This document shows, piece by piece, positions 27,510 through 35,760 of a DNA stretch of 64,000 nucleotides. Below the pieces are notes generated by a model, which did not search any database, had not been told where the DNA came from, and saw nothing but the letters and a program-made list of their open reading frames with translations. The translations under genes and the position numbers were made by a program. This DNA is from Sandaracinaceae bacterium. GTDB lineage: Bacteria; Myxococcota_A; Polyangia; Polyangiales; Houyiibacteriaceae. The first letter of the stretch is position 1. The number at the start of each line of letters is the position of its first letter. Location of the stretch: assembly GCA_020633075.1 (NCBI GenBank), contig JACKEI010000006.1:186001-250000 (forward strand), read 5' to 3'.

Positions 27510-28886
27510 ATGCGCTTGTCCTCGTTGCTGGGCCCGGACCTGCGGGCCGTCCTCGAGAGCGACCCCGAGTCGCTGCGGGACGCGCTCGAGGAATTCCACG
27601 CCGAGGACATCGCCGAGATCCTCGGGGACCTCGAGCCCGCCGACCGCGTCGCCCTCATGCAGGTGCTGACGCCAGAGCTGGCGGCCAGCGTGATGGAGCG
27701 CATCAGCCCGGAGCAGCAGGTCTCGTTCTTGCGCGCCATCTCCGCCGCGGACGGCGCCCAGGTGCTGAGCGAGATGGATCCCGACGACCTCGTCGACGTG
27801 CTCCAGGAGCTCGAGCACGAGGAGCGCGCGCCGCTGCTGACCGAGCTCGAGCGCTTCGACGTCGAGGCCGCCGAGGAGGCCCGCGAGCTGGTGCTCTACG
27901 GCCCCGAGACGGCCGGCGGTCTGATGACCACGGAGTACGTGGCCCTCCCGCCGCAGACCAAGGTCTGGGAGGCCATCGAGGCCGTGCGCCGCGCGGCGGA
28001 CGAGGGCGAGGTGGAGTCCATCTACTACGTCTACGTCTGCGGCTACGGCGAGAAGCTGCTGGGCGTGGTGTCGCTGCGCGACCTCATCCTGGGTGACCCC
28101 GGCCAGGAGCTGGAGCACGTCATGACCGAGAAGGTCGTGCACGTGGGCCCCCTGGACGACCAGGAGAAGGTCGCCGACATCATCGCCCGCTACGACCTGA
28201 GCGCGGTCCCCGTCGTGGACTCCGACTTCGCGTTGCTGGGCATGGTGACCGTCGACGACGTGGTGGACGTCGTGATCGAGGAGGCCACCGAGGACGCCCA
28301 GATGATGGCCGGCATGATGCCGCTCGAAGACTCGTACTTTGCGACGGGGCTCTTCGAGTTCGTCTGGAAGCGCGGCGTGTGGCTGGTGCTGCTCTTCCTG
28401 GGCCAGCTGCTCACCGCGACCGTCATGGAGGTCAACCAGCTGACGCTGCAGCGCACCATGGAGCTCGCCCTGTTCATCCCGCTCATCATCTCGTCGGGCG
28501 GCAACGTGGGCTCGCAGTCCTCCACGCTGATCATCCGCGCGCTGGCCATCGGCGAGATCGAGTCCGCCGACTGGCTGCGCGTGGTGACGCGCGAGCTGAG
28601 CGTGGGCTTCCTGCTGGGCCTCGTGCTCGGGGCGATGGGCTTCCTGCGCGGCTACATCGCCGGAGACACGGTCGCGCCGTGGGCGCTGGCAGCGGTGGTC
28701 TCCACCAGCATCCTCGCCATCGTCGTGCTCAGCGCCGTGGTGGGTTCGGTGCTGCCGCTGGTCATCAAGCGCGCGGGCCTCGACCCAGCCGTGTCGTCCA
28801 CCCCCTTCATCGCGTCCGTCGTGGACGTCTTGGGTCTGATGGTCTACTTCGGCATCGCCCAATACGTCTTCTCCATGACAGCCTGA
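27510..28886 (+). CDS. mgtE: Magnesium transporter MgtE
   Basis: 458 residues. Cytoplasmic helical N-domain with repeated LEPADR/MDPDD turns, a CBS pair (about residues 135-260), a connecting helix, and five membrane helices with the pore signatures PLIISSGGNVGSQSS and RAGLDPAVSSTPFIASVVD. It imports Mg2+ and closes at high internal Mg2+ through the N and CBS domains. Start at ATG 27510, 6 bases after TACGAG; a TTG at 27492 is an alternative. The upstream gap is only 75 bases, too short for an M-box riboswitch. Confidence 0.93.
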   Translation: MRLSSLLGPDLRAVLESDPESLRDALEEFHAEDIAEILGDLEPADRVALMQVLTPELAASVMERISPEQQVSFLRAISAADGAQVLSEMDPDDLVDVLQELEHEERAPLLTELERFDVEAAEEARELVLYGPETAGGLMTTEYVALPPQTKVWEAIEAVRRAADEGEVESIYYVYVCGYGEKLLGVVSLRDLILGDPGQELEHVMTEKVVHVGPLDDQEKVADIIARYDLSAVPVVDSDFALLGMVTVDDVVDVVIEEATEDAQMMAGMMPLEDSYFATGLFEFVWKRGVWLVLLFLGQLLTATVMEVNQLTLQRTMELALFIPLIISSGGNVGSQSSTLIIRALAIGEIESADWLRVVTRELSVGFLLGLVLGAMGFLRGYIAGDTVAPWALAAVVSTSILAIVVLSAVVGSVLPLVIKRAGLDPAVSSTPFIASVVDVLGLMVYFGIAQYVFSMTA

Positions 28887-28894
28887 GCCTCCCG

Positions 28895-29908
28895 ATGACC
28901 CCTCCCTACGCCGCCCGCGTCACGCTCCGCGGTTGCTCCACGCAGCCCACTCCGCTCACCCTCGGCACCTGGGGGGTCATGACCGACGCCTACCAAGACG
29001 TGCTCACGGACGAGGCGTTCCAGAGTCTGGTGGTGGAGGCCTACCGGCTCGGCCTGCGCAGCTTCGACCTGGCGTTCCTGTGGGACGGCGAGCGGGCCAT
29101 GCGCCTCGTCGCCGAGGCCCTAGGGCCGGACATCGCGTCCTGCTTCTTCTTCCTGCGCGCCGGCCGCACCACCACCGGCAACCCGGACAAGCCCATCGCG
29201 GTGGACTTCGGGCTGACCGCGCTGCGCCCCCAGGTCGAGCGCGCGCTCGAGCTGCTGGGGGTCGCCAAGGTGGACATGCTCCTGCTGCACGCGCCCCCTC
29301 GCACCCTGGTGGAGCGCGGCGAGACCATGCAGGGCCTGGACGTCCTCCGCAGCGAGGGCCTGGTGGGTGCCATCGGGCTCAGCACCACCAGCGGCGCGGT
29401 GGCGCTCACGGCACTCGAACAAGGCTTTGCCTGCGCCGCCATGCCCTACAACGCGCTGGTCACGCACGCCGTGCGCGAGCTCGACGAGGGCTTCCCGGTG
29501 GTGGACGGGGAGGAGGCCCGCTGCGTGCTGGCGCACTCCAGTCTGCTGCACGGCGTGCTGGCGGCGCGCGTCCCGGCCGGCCACCAGTACCCGCCGGGCG
29601 ACCACCGGCGCGAGCGCTGGACCGAGCAGGCGCTGCGCACACGCCTGTATCACGCCCGGGCGCTCGCCCCCCTCGCCAACCGGCACACGGACGACACGCG
29701 CAAGGTGGAGACGCACGTACCCAACCTGGCCGCCCTGGCCCTGCGCTTCGCCCTGTCCCACCCGCGCGTGGGCAGCGTGGCGATCGGCCCGCGCGACGTG
29801 AAGCACCTCGCGCTGCTCGTGGAGGGCGTGAGCAAGGCCGACCCGCTCAGCCTGAACGCCGCGACGCTGCGCGAGATCGAGACGCTGCTCGCAAGCGCTG
29901 GCGCCTGA
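28895..29908 (+). CDS. Aldo-keto reductase-like protein with altered active site
   Basis: 337-residue TIM barrel of the aldo-keto reductase family. Compared with the catalytic Asp-Tyr-Lys-His tetrad, the Asp is in RSFDLAFLW, the Tyr position is Trp in that same motif, the Lys position reads Arg (FFFLRAG), and the His is kept (DMLLLHAPP). So two of four catalytic residues seem replaced and ordinary AKR chemistry is doubtful. The late cofactor region is partly kept (HPRVGSVAIGPRD). ATG 28895 is 8 bases after mgtE, so it is probably in the same transcript. Confidence 0.75.
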   Translation: MTPPYAARVTLRGCSTQPTPLTLGTWGVMTDAYQDVLTDEAFQSLVVEAYRLGLRSFDLAFLWDGERAMRLVAEALGPDIASCFFFLRAGRTTTGNPDKPIAVDFGLTALRPQVERALELLGVAKVDMLLLHAPPRTLVERGETMQGLDVLRSEGLVGAIGLSTTSGAVALTALEQGFACAAMPYNALVTHAVRELDEGFPVVDGEEARCVLAHSSLLHGVLAARVPAGHQYPPGDHRRERWTEQALRTRLYHARALAPLANRHTDDTRKVETHVPNLAALALRFALSHPRVGSVAIGPRDVKHLALLVEGVSKADPLSLNAATLREIETLLASAGA

Positions 29909-29999
29909 CACCCGACGGGAGGTAGCATCCCGCACCCCCACGCGCCCACGCCCGAAGCGGCCGAGGCGCCTCCCCAATTTCCAAGCGAGAGAGACTGCC

Positions 30000-30485
30000 G
30001 TGGCCAGTGTGACCTTCAAGTTCAAGCAGGATGTCGAGACCGTCTACGCCTTCGTCAGCGACCCAGACGCCGTGCGCAAGCGCTCGGAGGCCTTTGGCGA
30101 CCGCGACATCCGCATCGAGGTGAGCGAGGCGGGCGGCACCAAGACCGTCACCAACACCCGCCTCGTCACCGCCGACGTGCCGGGCTTCATGAAGAAGCTC
30201 TTCAACCCGACCAACACCGTGGTGGACAAGAAGGCCTGGCGCGACGAAGGCGGCAAGAAGGTCGGCCGCCTGGACGTGGACGTGCAGGGCACCCCCACCG
30301 AGCTGCACGGCACCATCACCATCGCGCCGGCCGCGAGCGGCTGCACCTACACGGTGGAGTTCAAGGGCACCGCCAAGGTGCCGCTCATCGGCAAGAAGAT
30401 CGAGGCGTACGTCGAAGAGCAGTCCGAGAAGGGCATGCGCGAGGAGTACGAGTACAACCAGCAGCAGCTGGACGCGCGCGGCTGA
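30000..30485 (+). CDS. DUF2505-family protein
   Basis: 161-residue protein with the START/SRPBCC-like DUF2505 pattern: ASVTFKFKQDVETVYAFVSDPDAVRKR at the start and VEFKGTAKVPLIGKKIEAYV near the end. No signal or membrane segment. Such proteins may bind hydrophobic ligands; no function is established. GTG start with GAGAG upstream; a TAGCAT at 29923-29928 could be the promoter of a leader about 65 bases long. The sterol-desaturase-like gene follows 12 bases later, hinting at a lipid context. Confidence 0.8.
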   Translation: MASVTFKFKQDVETVYAFVSDPDAVRKRSEAFGDRDIRIEVSEAGGTKTVTNTRLVTADVPGFMKKLFNPTNTVVDKKAWRDEGGKKVGRLDVDVQGTPTELHGTITIAPAASGCTYTVEFKGTAKVPLIGKKIEAYVEEQSEKGMREEYEYNQQQLDARG

Positions 30486-30497
30486 GGCCGGACGCGC

Positions 30498-31739
30498 ATG
30501 ACGCCCCCGGACGACCCCAACCGGCAACCGCCACCCAGCTCCGAAGACGGCCTGACCGGCATCACCAGCCTGGCCTCTGCGCATGGCGCGCTCGAGACGG
30601 GGCGCGGGCTGGTGTCCGGGGTCGTCGCGTTCGCGCTCGCCGTGATGAGCCTGCTCGGCGTCATCGGCTTCCACTTCCCAGCCTACCTGTCCACGCCCGA
30701 GTTCCGGGCCGTGTACGACGTGACCACGCTGCGCTACCTGATGGCGGGCGGCATGGTGCTCGCCGGCAGCATCGCCCTCGTCAACGGCGTGCTCGGGCGC
30801 ACGCGCTGGCTGGCCGCGTGGACCTTCGGGCTGCTGGTGCTCGCGCTTCTGCTGGGGGGCCCCACCACCCCCATCCCCGACTTCCCGGACGACACGCCGT
30901 ACCTGGGCCTCGACTTCCTGATCCTGGACCTGCTGGGCTCGACCATCGTCTTCGTGCTGATCGAGAAGGCGCGTCCACTGCGCCGCGACCAGCCGGTGTT
31001 CCGCGCCGAGTGGCAGAACGACCTCACGCACTTCTTCTTCAACCACTTGGTCGTCGGCTTCGTGCTGCTGGTCACCAACCGCGTGGTGCACGGCGGTCTC
31101 GGCTGGGCCGCCAACGACGGCGTGGCGGCGGCCATCGCCAGGCCGCCCTTCGTGGTTCAGCTGTTCTTGGTGGTCCTGGTGGCGGACCTGGTGCAGTACG
31201 CCGCGCACCGCGCCTACCACGAGGTGGGCTTCTTGTGGCGCTTCCACGCCGTGCACCACAGCGCCAAGTCCATGGACTGGCTGGCGGGCTCGCGGCAGCA
31301 CATCCTCGAGCTCATCGCCACGCGCATCCTGGTGCTGTCGCCCATCTTCCTGCTGGGCTTCTCGCAGCGGGTCATCGACGCCTACGTCATCATCGTGGGC
31401 TTCCAGGCGGTCTTCAACCACTGCAACGTGAACGTGCGCCTCGGGCCGCTGCGCTACGTGCTGGTGACCCCCAACTTTCACCACTGGCATCACTCGCGCG
31501 ACACCGAGGCCGTGGACAAGAACTACGCCGCGCACTTCGCGTTCCTGGACTACCTCTTCGGGACGGCCGTGCGCGCGGACCGTATGTGGCCGGATCGCTA
31601 CGGCGTGATCGGCGACTACATCCCCGTCGGCTTCCTGAAGCAGCAAGCCTTCCCCTTCATCGGCAGCACCGAGAGCCGCGAGCGCCCCACGCTGGCCCCG
31701 GAGAGCCACGCGTGGACCCCACCGGCCGACGCCGAGTGA
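30498..31739 (+). CDS. Sterol desaturase/fatty acid hydroxylase family membrane protein
   Basis: 413-residue integral membrane di-iron oxygenase. Histidine boxes: HRAYHE, HAVHHS and HHWHHS with a final HFAFLDYLFGT, the FA_hydroxylase signature. About 100 extra N-terminal residues with two hydrophobic segments precede the catalytic part, and PIPDFPDD lies in a loop. It hydroxylates or desaturates a lipid; the substrate is unknown. Closely spaced after the DUF2505 gene and before the HTTM pair. Confidence 0.88.
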   Translation: MTPPDDPNRQPPPSSEDGLTGITSLASAHGALETGRGLVSGVVAFALAVMSLLGVIGFHFPAYLSTPEFRAVYDVTTLRYLMAGGMVLAGSIALVNGVLGRTRWLAAWTFGLLVLALLLGGPTTPIPDFPDDTPYLGLDFLILDLLGSTIVFVLIEKARPLRRDQPVFRAEWQNDLTHFFFNHLVVGFVLLVTNRVVHGGLGWAANDGVAAAIARPPFVVQLFLVVLVADLVQYAAHRAYHEVGFLWRFHAVHHSAKSMDWLAGSRQHILELIATRILVLSPIFLLGFSQRVIDAYVIIVGFQAVFNHCNVNVRLGPLRYVLVTPNFHHWHHSRDTEAVDKNYAAHFAFLDYLFGTAVRADRMWPDRYGVIGDYIPVGFLKQQAFPFIGSTESRERPTLAPESHAWTPPADAE

Positions 31740-31791
31740 GACCGGTCTGGCGCACCGCGCGCGTGCTGCGTGCCAGGAGCGTGGAGCCCGC

Positions 31792-32484
31792 ATGCTAGCG
31801 CGTCGCATGCAGGCGCTGGGGCCGCACCTGCGCGTGCTCTTCGTGCTCTTCCACGTGTGCGGCGTGGTGGCCATGTCGCTGCCCGCGCCCGCGCTCTTCA
31901 CACACGGCATGGGCTGGGACACCCCCAACATCCAGGCCGAGCTGCGGCGCTGGTCCGAGACGCTCACGCGCGCGGGGGTCACGACGACGCCCGCGGACAT
32001 CGAGGCGCGCGTGCGCCGGGAGGCTGCGCGCTATGCCAGCGCCCACGCCGCCTTCACCGCTCCCTTCGCCGGGTACACGCACTGGAGTGGCGCACGACAG
32101 GGGTGGATCATGTTCGCGGTGCCGCAGAAGCACCCAGGCGAGCTGCACGTGGACGTGTACGAGGCGGGTGCGTGGCGGCCCGTGTATCGACCGCACTCCG
32201 CCGAGCACGACTTCTGGGGCCGGCAGCTGCGCAACCATCGCTTGCGCAAGCAGCAGGGCAGCTTCGGTCGCAACTTCGACCGCGGCACCTACGACGGCCT
32301 GGTGCGCCTGATCGCGCGGGACGCAGCCCGGGCGTTCCCCGACGCCACCGTCGTGCGCGTGCAGCTCTACCGCTACGCCACGCTCGCGCCCGCCGCCGTG
32401 CGCGCAGGCGAGACCCCCGAGGGTCACTACCTGTACAGCCGTGGCTTCGTCGCCGCCGAGCTGCGCGAGGAGCCGGCACCATGA
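31792..32484 (+). CDS. Membrane-anchored partner of HTTM protein, 230 aa, unknown function
   Basis: One N-terminal membrane anchor (VLFVLFHVCGVVAMSLPAP) and a long, probably exported, domain with YTHWSGARQGWIMFAVPQ, a basic RNHRLRKQQ stretch and a final VRVQLYRYATL strand. I recognise no named family, but small proteins of this layout tend to sit beside HTTM genes. Its stop overlaps the HTTM start by four bases (ATGA), so the two are made together. GGAG five bases before the ATG supports the start; an ATG at 31807 is possible. Confidence 0.7.
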   Translation: MLARRMQALGPHLRVLFVLFHVCGVVAMSLPAPALFTHGMGWDTPNIQAELRRWSETLTRAGVTTTPADIEARVRREAARYASAHAAFTAPFAGYTHWSGARQGWIMFAVPQKHPGELHVDVYEAGAWRPVYRPHSAEHDFWGRQLRNHRLRKQQGSFGRNFDRGTYDGLVRLIARDAARAFPDATVVRVQLYRYATLAPAAVRAGETPEGHYLYSRGFVAAELREEPAP

Positions 32485-33479
32485 GCGCGCTCACGCGCAC
32501 CTGGGCCTCTTGGGTGGCGGCCCTGGGACGGCGTGAGGCCGGCACCAGCCTCGCCTGCTTCCGCATGGGCGTGGGCGTCGCGGCGCTCTACAGCCTGCTG
32601 TCGGTGGGGCTCGCGGGCCTCCTGGACGTCGTCTGGGTGGACTGCAGCGAGGGCGGCTACGCCTGCCTTCAGCCAGGGAGCGGTCTGGTCGCGTGGTTGG
32701 GAGGGCCGACGCGCAGCGTGATGCACGGGCTCTACGGCCTCGCGCTGGCCTCGACGCTGGCGGTCGCGCTCGGCCTTGGCGGGAGGGTCAGCACCTTCGT
32801 CGCGCTGCAGACCTACCTCGCCGTCGCGTACGCGAACCCCCACGTGGTGGGGGGCTATGACCTGTTGATCACCAACGCCCTCTGGCTGCTGGTGTTGGGC
32901 AACGGCAACGCCACCCTGTCCTTGGACGCCAAGCTCCGCACGGGGCGCTTCGTGAGCGCGGCGCAGGTGGCCGCGTGGCCGCGCTACCTCGCCGTCTTCC
33001 AGCTGCTGGTGGTGTACACCACGACGGGCCTGCACAAGCTCAGCGCCGACTGGCTCCCCGCCGGCGACTTCGCCGCGCTGTACCACGTCTTCCAAGACCC
33101 GACGTGGCGGCGCTTCGACATGCGCTGGACGGCCTCGGTCTACCCCCTCACGCAGCTCGGGACCGCCGTCACCTGGCTCTTCGAGGTGGGCGCGCCCGTG
33201 CTGCTGCTGTGGTTCTACGCCCGCGCCACCGCCGAGCGCGGAGGGCGCCTGCGGCGCGCGTTTGCGGCGCGCGACCTGCGCGTGGGCTTCACGGCGTTGG
33301 GCGTGTGTCTGCACGTGGGCATCTTGCTGACGCTGGACGTGGGGCCCTTCTCGCTCGTAGCGCTGAGCTACTACTTCTGCCTGTGGGGCCCCCACGAGCT
33401 GAGCAGACCACCTGGCCTCGGGGTCGTGAGCGGCACGTCCGGCAGCGGCATACGCGCCCCCGCCGCCGAGCGTGGGTAG
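32481..33479 (+). CDS. HTTM-domain (vitamin K-dependent carboxylase-like) membrane protein
   Basis: 332 residues with about six to eight membrane segments. The HTTM pattern is clear: N-terminal SLACFRMGVGVAALYSL, and TTTGLHKLSADWLPAG near residue 185, whose Lys matches the conserved lysine of vitamin K-dependent gamma-carboxylase, then the W/Y-rich DMRWTASVYPLTQLG. Bacterial HTTM proteins lack a proven reaction. It is translationally coupled to the preceding membrane-anchored protein. The 3' end overlaps the convergent caspase gene by 109 bases. Confidence 0.82.
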   Translation: MSALTRTWASWVAALGRREAGTSLACFRMGVGVAALYSLLSVGLAGLLDVVWVDCSEGGYACLQPGSGLVAWLGGPTRSVMHGLYGLALASTLAVALGLGGRVSTFVALQTYLAVAYANPHVVGGYDLLITNALWLLVLGNGNATLSLDAKLRTGRFVSAAQVAAWPRYLAVFQLLVVYTTTGLHKLSADWLPAGDFAALYHVFQDPTWRRFDMRWTASVYPLTQLGTAVTWLFEVGAPVLLLWFYARATAERGGRLRRAFAARDLRVGFTALGVCLHVGILLTLDVGPFSLVALSYYFCLWGPHELSRPPGLGVVSGTSGSGIRAPAAERG

Positions 33480-35080
33480 GCCCACAAGACCTGCCCCCAC
33501 GCCACGCTGCCTCGCCGCACCACCAAGCGTTGAGCCGGATCCAAGGCCATCGGGGGGTTCATCAACAGGTGGTCCCGCACGAACCCGCGATGCACGTAGT
33601 CGCTCAGCTCACCACTGAAGAGCACACCGTCACTGGGGAGGGCGTCGGCCTCGCCCAGCACGCCCCGGCGCAGGTACCAGGAGAGGTAGCCGCCCGCCTG
33701 CCGGGGCTCGGCCGTGTCGCTCAGCACGTCTTCGTCGGACGAGAAGAGCCCCATGCGCCCCGGCCGGTCGATCAGGTCGTCCGCGAAGCCGCCGCTGTAG
33801 CAGCTGTCCAACGCCACCAGCAGCGTCCCGGCGCGCAGGTCGCTGAGCGCGGCGGCCAGCTCGTCGTCGCGCACCGCTCCGTCGCTCAGGATCAGCGTCT
33901 CGTCGAAGGCGTCGAGCTCGTGCTTGGAGTCCGGCAGCCGCGCCACCTGTCCCCCGTGACCCGAGTAGAAGATGACCACCACGTCTTCGGGACGCGCTCG
34001 CTGCGCGAGGGCGCGCACCCCGCCCAAGAACGCGTCGCGCGTGACCTGCGCGTCGGTCAGCAAGACGTAGTCCGAGGGCCCCTGCAGGTGGCTGGCGGTG
34101 AAAGCCTGCGCCAGGAAGCGGGCGTCGTCCGCGCAGCCGAAGAGGTTTCCTTGCTGGGCGTAGAGCGAGATCCCGGCGTACAGGCCGAGCACGCGCCCGC
34201 CCCCCTGTGCGCCGGCCAGCCCCTCGGGCCGAGCGCCGTCCGGCATGAGCCGTGGCGGGGCGCGGAAGGTGCTGCGCACCGCGAAGGGCCCCGTCCCCTG
34301 CCCGCCGTAGGACGTCACCACCAGCTGATAGATCCCGTCACGCGGCGCCACGAGGGTCACGGTGCTGTCCAGCGCGCGCTCCGTCCCGCGGGGGCCCACG
34401 TCCTGGGCGTCGTCGTTGACCCAGCGCTGGCCGTTCGGGGCGATGACCGTCGCGACCGTGTCGAACGCCGTCGAGGTGACACGCACGGTGATGATGGCGC
34501 CCGCTGCAGCCTCGAAGTGCAGGACGCGCCCCGGCATCCCGGGCACGTTGCTCGGCCCGAGCGTGGATGAGAGCGGAGCGCCGAGCGCATAGGCGTCGCC
34601 GAGCCCCCCGGGCGGGCGCTCCTGGACCTCGAGCGTGTAGGCGCCGAGCTCGCCGGCGGACACGCTGGTCGCGCGCAGTAGGTAGGAGCCCGCAACTTCC
34701 GGCTCGAACTCCAGCGCGGCGTCGAGGGAGCCCGGAAAGGCGTCGTCGTTCGCGAGGCGCACGCCGTCAGGGCCCATGAGCTCCAGCTGCGGATCCAGCT
34801 GCGCCGAGCTCATGCGAATGGACACGTGCCGCCCCGGGCTGAGCTCGAGGCGGTACAGCGTGAAGCGCTGGCCTTGGTCTTGGATGGGGCTCTCGGCCGT
34901 GAGCGTCCCGTGGTGGGTGCCACTCGTGAGCGGCGTCGCGGCCGCGTGCTCGTCCTGCTCGACCGTGCTGGCGTCCACGGCGGGCGGCTCGCCGCCCGCA
35001 CGCGGCGTGGTCACGGGGGCGACGGGTGCGCACGCCGCGAGGGCGAGCACGGGGAGAGCGCGGAGCAGGTGGATGGGCAC
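33371..35080 (-). CDS. Caspase-like (peptidase C14) lipoprotein
   Basis: 569-residue lipoprotein. Signal VPIHLLRALPVLALAAC with LAAC lipobox; then two PPC-like beta domains (about 45-145 and 155-260; LYRLELSPGRHVSIRM, GSYLLRATSVSAGELGAYTLEV); then a caspase p20 domain with catalytic His in FYSGHGG (about 374) and Cys in ALDSCYSGG (about 427). Unusually the protease is exported and lipid-anchored. The start is GTG 35080, 6 bases after a TACCGT hexamer; GTG 35086 is next best. The last 109 bases are antisense to the end of the HTTM gene. Confidence 0.87.
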   Translation of the reverse strand: MPIHLLRALPVLALAACAPVAPVTTPRAGGEPPAVDASTVEQDEHAAATPLTSGTHHGTLTAESPIQDQGQRFTLYRLELSPGRHVSIRMSSAQLDPQLELMGPDGVRLANDDAFPGSLDAALEFEPEVAGSYLLRATSVSAGELGAYTLEVQERPPGGLGDAYALGAPLSSTLGPSNVPGMPGRVLHFEAAAGAIITVRVTSTAFDTVATVIAPNGQRWVNDDAQDVGPRGTERALDSTVTLVAPRDGIYQLVVTSYGGQGTGPFAVRSTFRAPPRLMPDGARPEGLAGAQGGGRVLGLYAGISLYAQQGNLFGCADDARFLAQAFTASHLQGPSDYVLLTDAQVTRDAFLGGVRALAQRARPEDVVVIFYSGHGGQVARLPDSKHELDAFDETLILSDGAVRDDELAAALSDLRAGTLLVALDSCYSGGFADDLIDRPGRMGLFSSDEDVLSDTAEPRQAGGYLSWYLRRGVLGEADALPSDGVLFSGELSDYVHRGFVRDHLLMNPPMALDPAQRLVVRRGSVAWGQVLWAYPRSAAGARMPLPDVPLTTPRPGGLLSSWGPHRQK

Positions 35081-35086
35081 CCACAC

Positions 35087-35092
35087 ACGGTA
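35087..35092 (-). promoter_or_regulatory. -10-like hexamer of the caspase gene
   Basis: TACCGT, 6 bases before GTG 35080; it decides between the two GTG codons. Confidence 0.4.
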
Positions 35093-35151
35093 GCGCGAAG
35101 CCAGCCGGGCTGCGCTGGGGAAGCGCGCTGGGGCGGACCGTCGACGGGCTG

Positions 35152-35679
35152 CTAGCGCGCGCGGCTCAGGCGGAGCGCGATGGCGCTCGTGCCGAGGGCC
35201 AGCAGGGCCGAGCCGGTCACCAGCCACATGCCCGTGCCCGTGGAGTCCAGGAAGAAGCTGATGAGGGTGTAGAGCCCGACCAGGATGATGAGGATGCCCG
35301 TCGCCAGCCCAGCCCAAGCGAGGCCCCGAAAGCCCTTCATGGCGATCGCGATGAGCGCGAGGCCAATCAGCGGGATGGCGACGATCAGCCCACGGCTGGG
35401 CGCCGAGAGCTGCTCGACCACGTCCCCGCTGGTCAGCACCAGGCCAAAGCCGCTGACGGAGACCATCTCGCCGAGCTTGATCCAGGGCATGAAGAAGCCG
35501 ACCATCAGGCCGAGCCCGGACAGGCCTTGCACGATGCGCAGCCAGATGGGCGCGCTGGGGGGCTTCGCGGGCGCGCTCTCGGCGGTCTCGCTGGCGGGCG
35601 CCGTGGGTGCGCGGTCACGGTCCGCGGGAGAGGAGGACGCCGACTGCGACGCTGAGGGGCGGGTCGAGGTTTCGGTCAC
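35152..35679 (-). CDS. Membrane protein of unknown function, 175 aa
   Basis: Ser/Thr/Ala-rich soluble N-terminus (about 45 residues), then four hydrophobic helices: LSGLGLMVGFFMPWI, LIVAIPLIGLALIAIAM, LAWAGLATGILIILVGLYTLISFF and MWLVTGSALLALGTSAIAL. No family recognised. Start GTG 35679 is chosen because TATCGT ends 7 bases before it; the frame also offers GTG 35688. It is upstream of, and in line with, the caspase gene, with a separate hexamer. Confidence 0.65.
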   Translation of the reverse strand: MTETSTRPSASQSASSSPADRDRAPTAPASETAESAPAKPPSAPIWLRIVQGLSGLGLMVGFFMPWIKLGEMVSVSGFGLVLTSGDVVEQLSAPSRGLIVAIPLIGLALIAIAMKGFRGLAWAGLATGILIILVGLYTLISFFLDSTGTGMWLVTGSALLALGTSAIALRLSRAR

Positions 35680-35686
35680 GGTCAGC

Positions 35687-35692
35687 ACGATA
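35687..35692 (-). promoter_or_regulatory. -10-like hexamer of the membrane protein gene
   Basis: TATCGT, 7 bases before GTG 35679. Confidence 0.4.
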
Positions 35693-35760
35693 GCACCGTC
35701 CCAGATGGGTGCGCGGGGAAGCCTTCGTTGCGGCGCCCCCCTTTCGGTGCATGGTGAGAG

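Noticed and set aside
26130..28862. 910-codon antisense frame over the Tudor-like gene and mgtE
   Set aside because: Same artefact; the plus-strand proteins have recognisable motifs and this has none.
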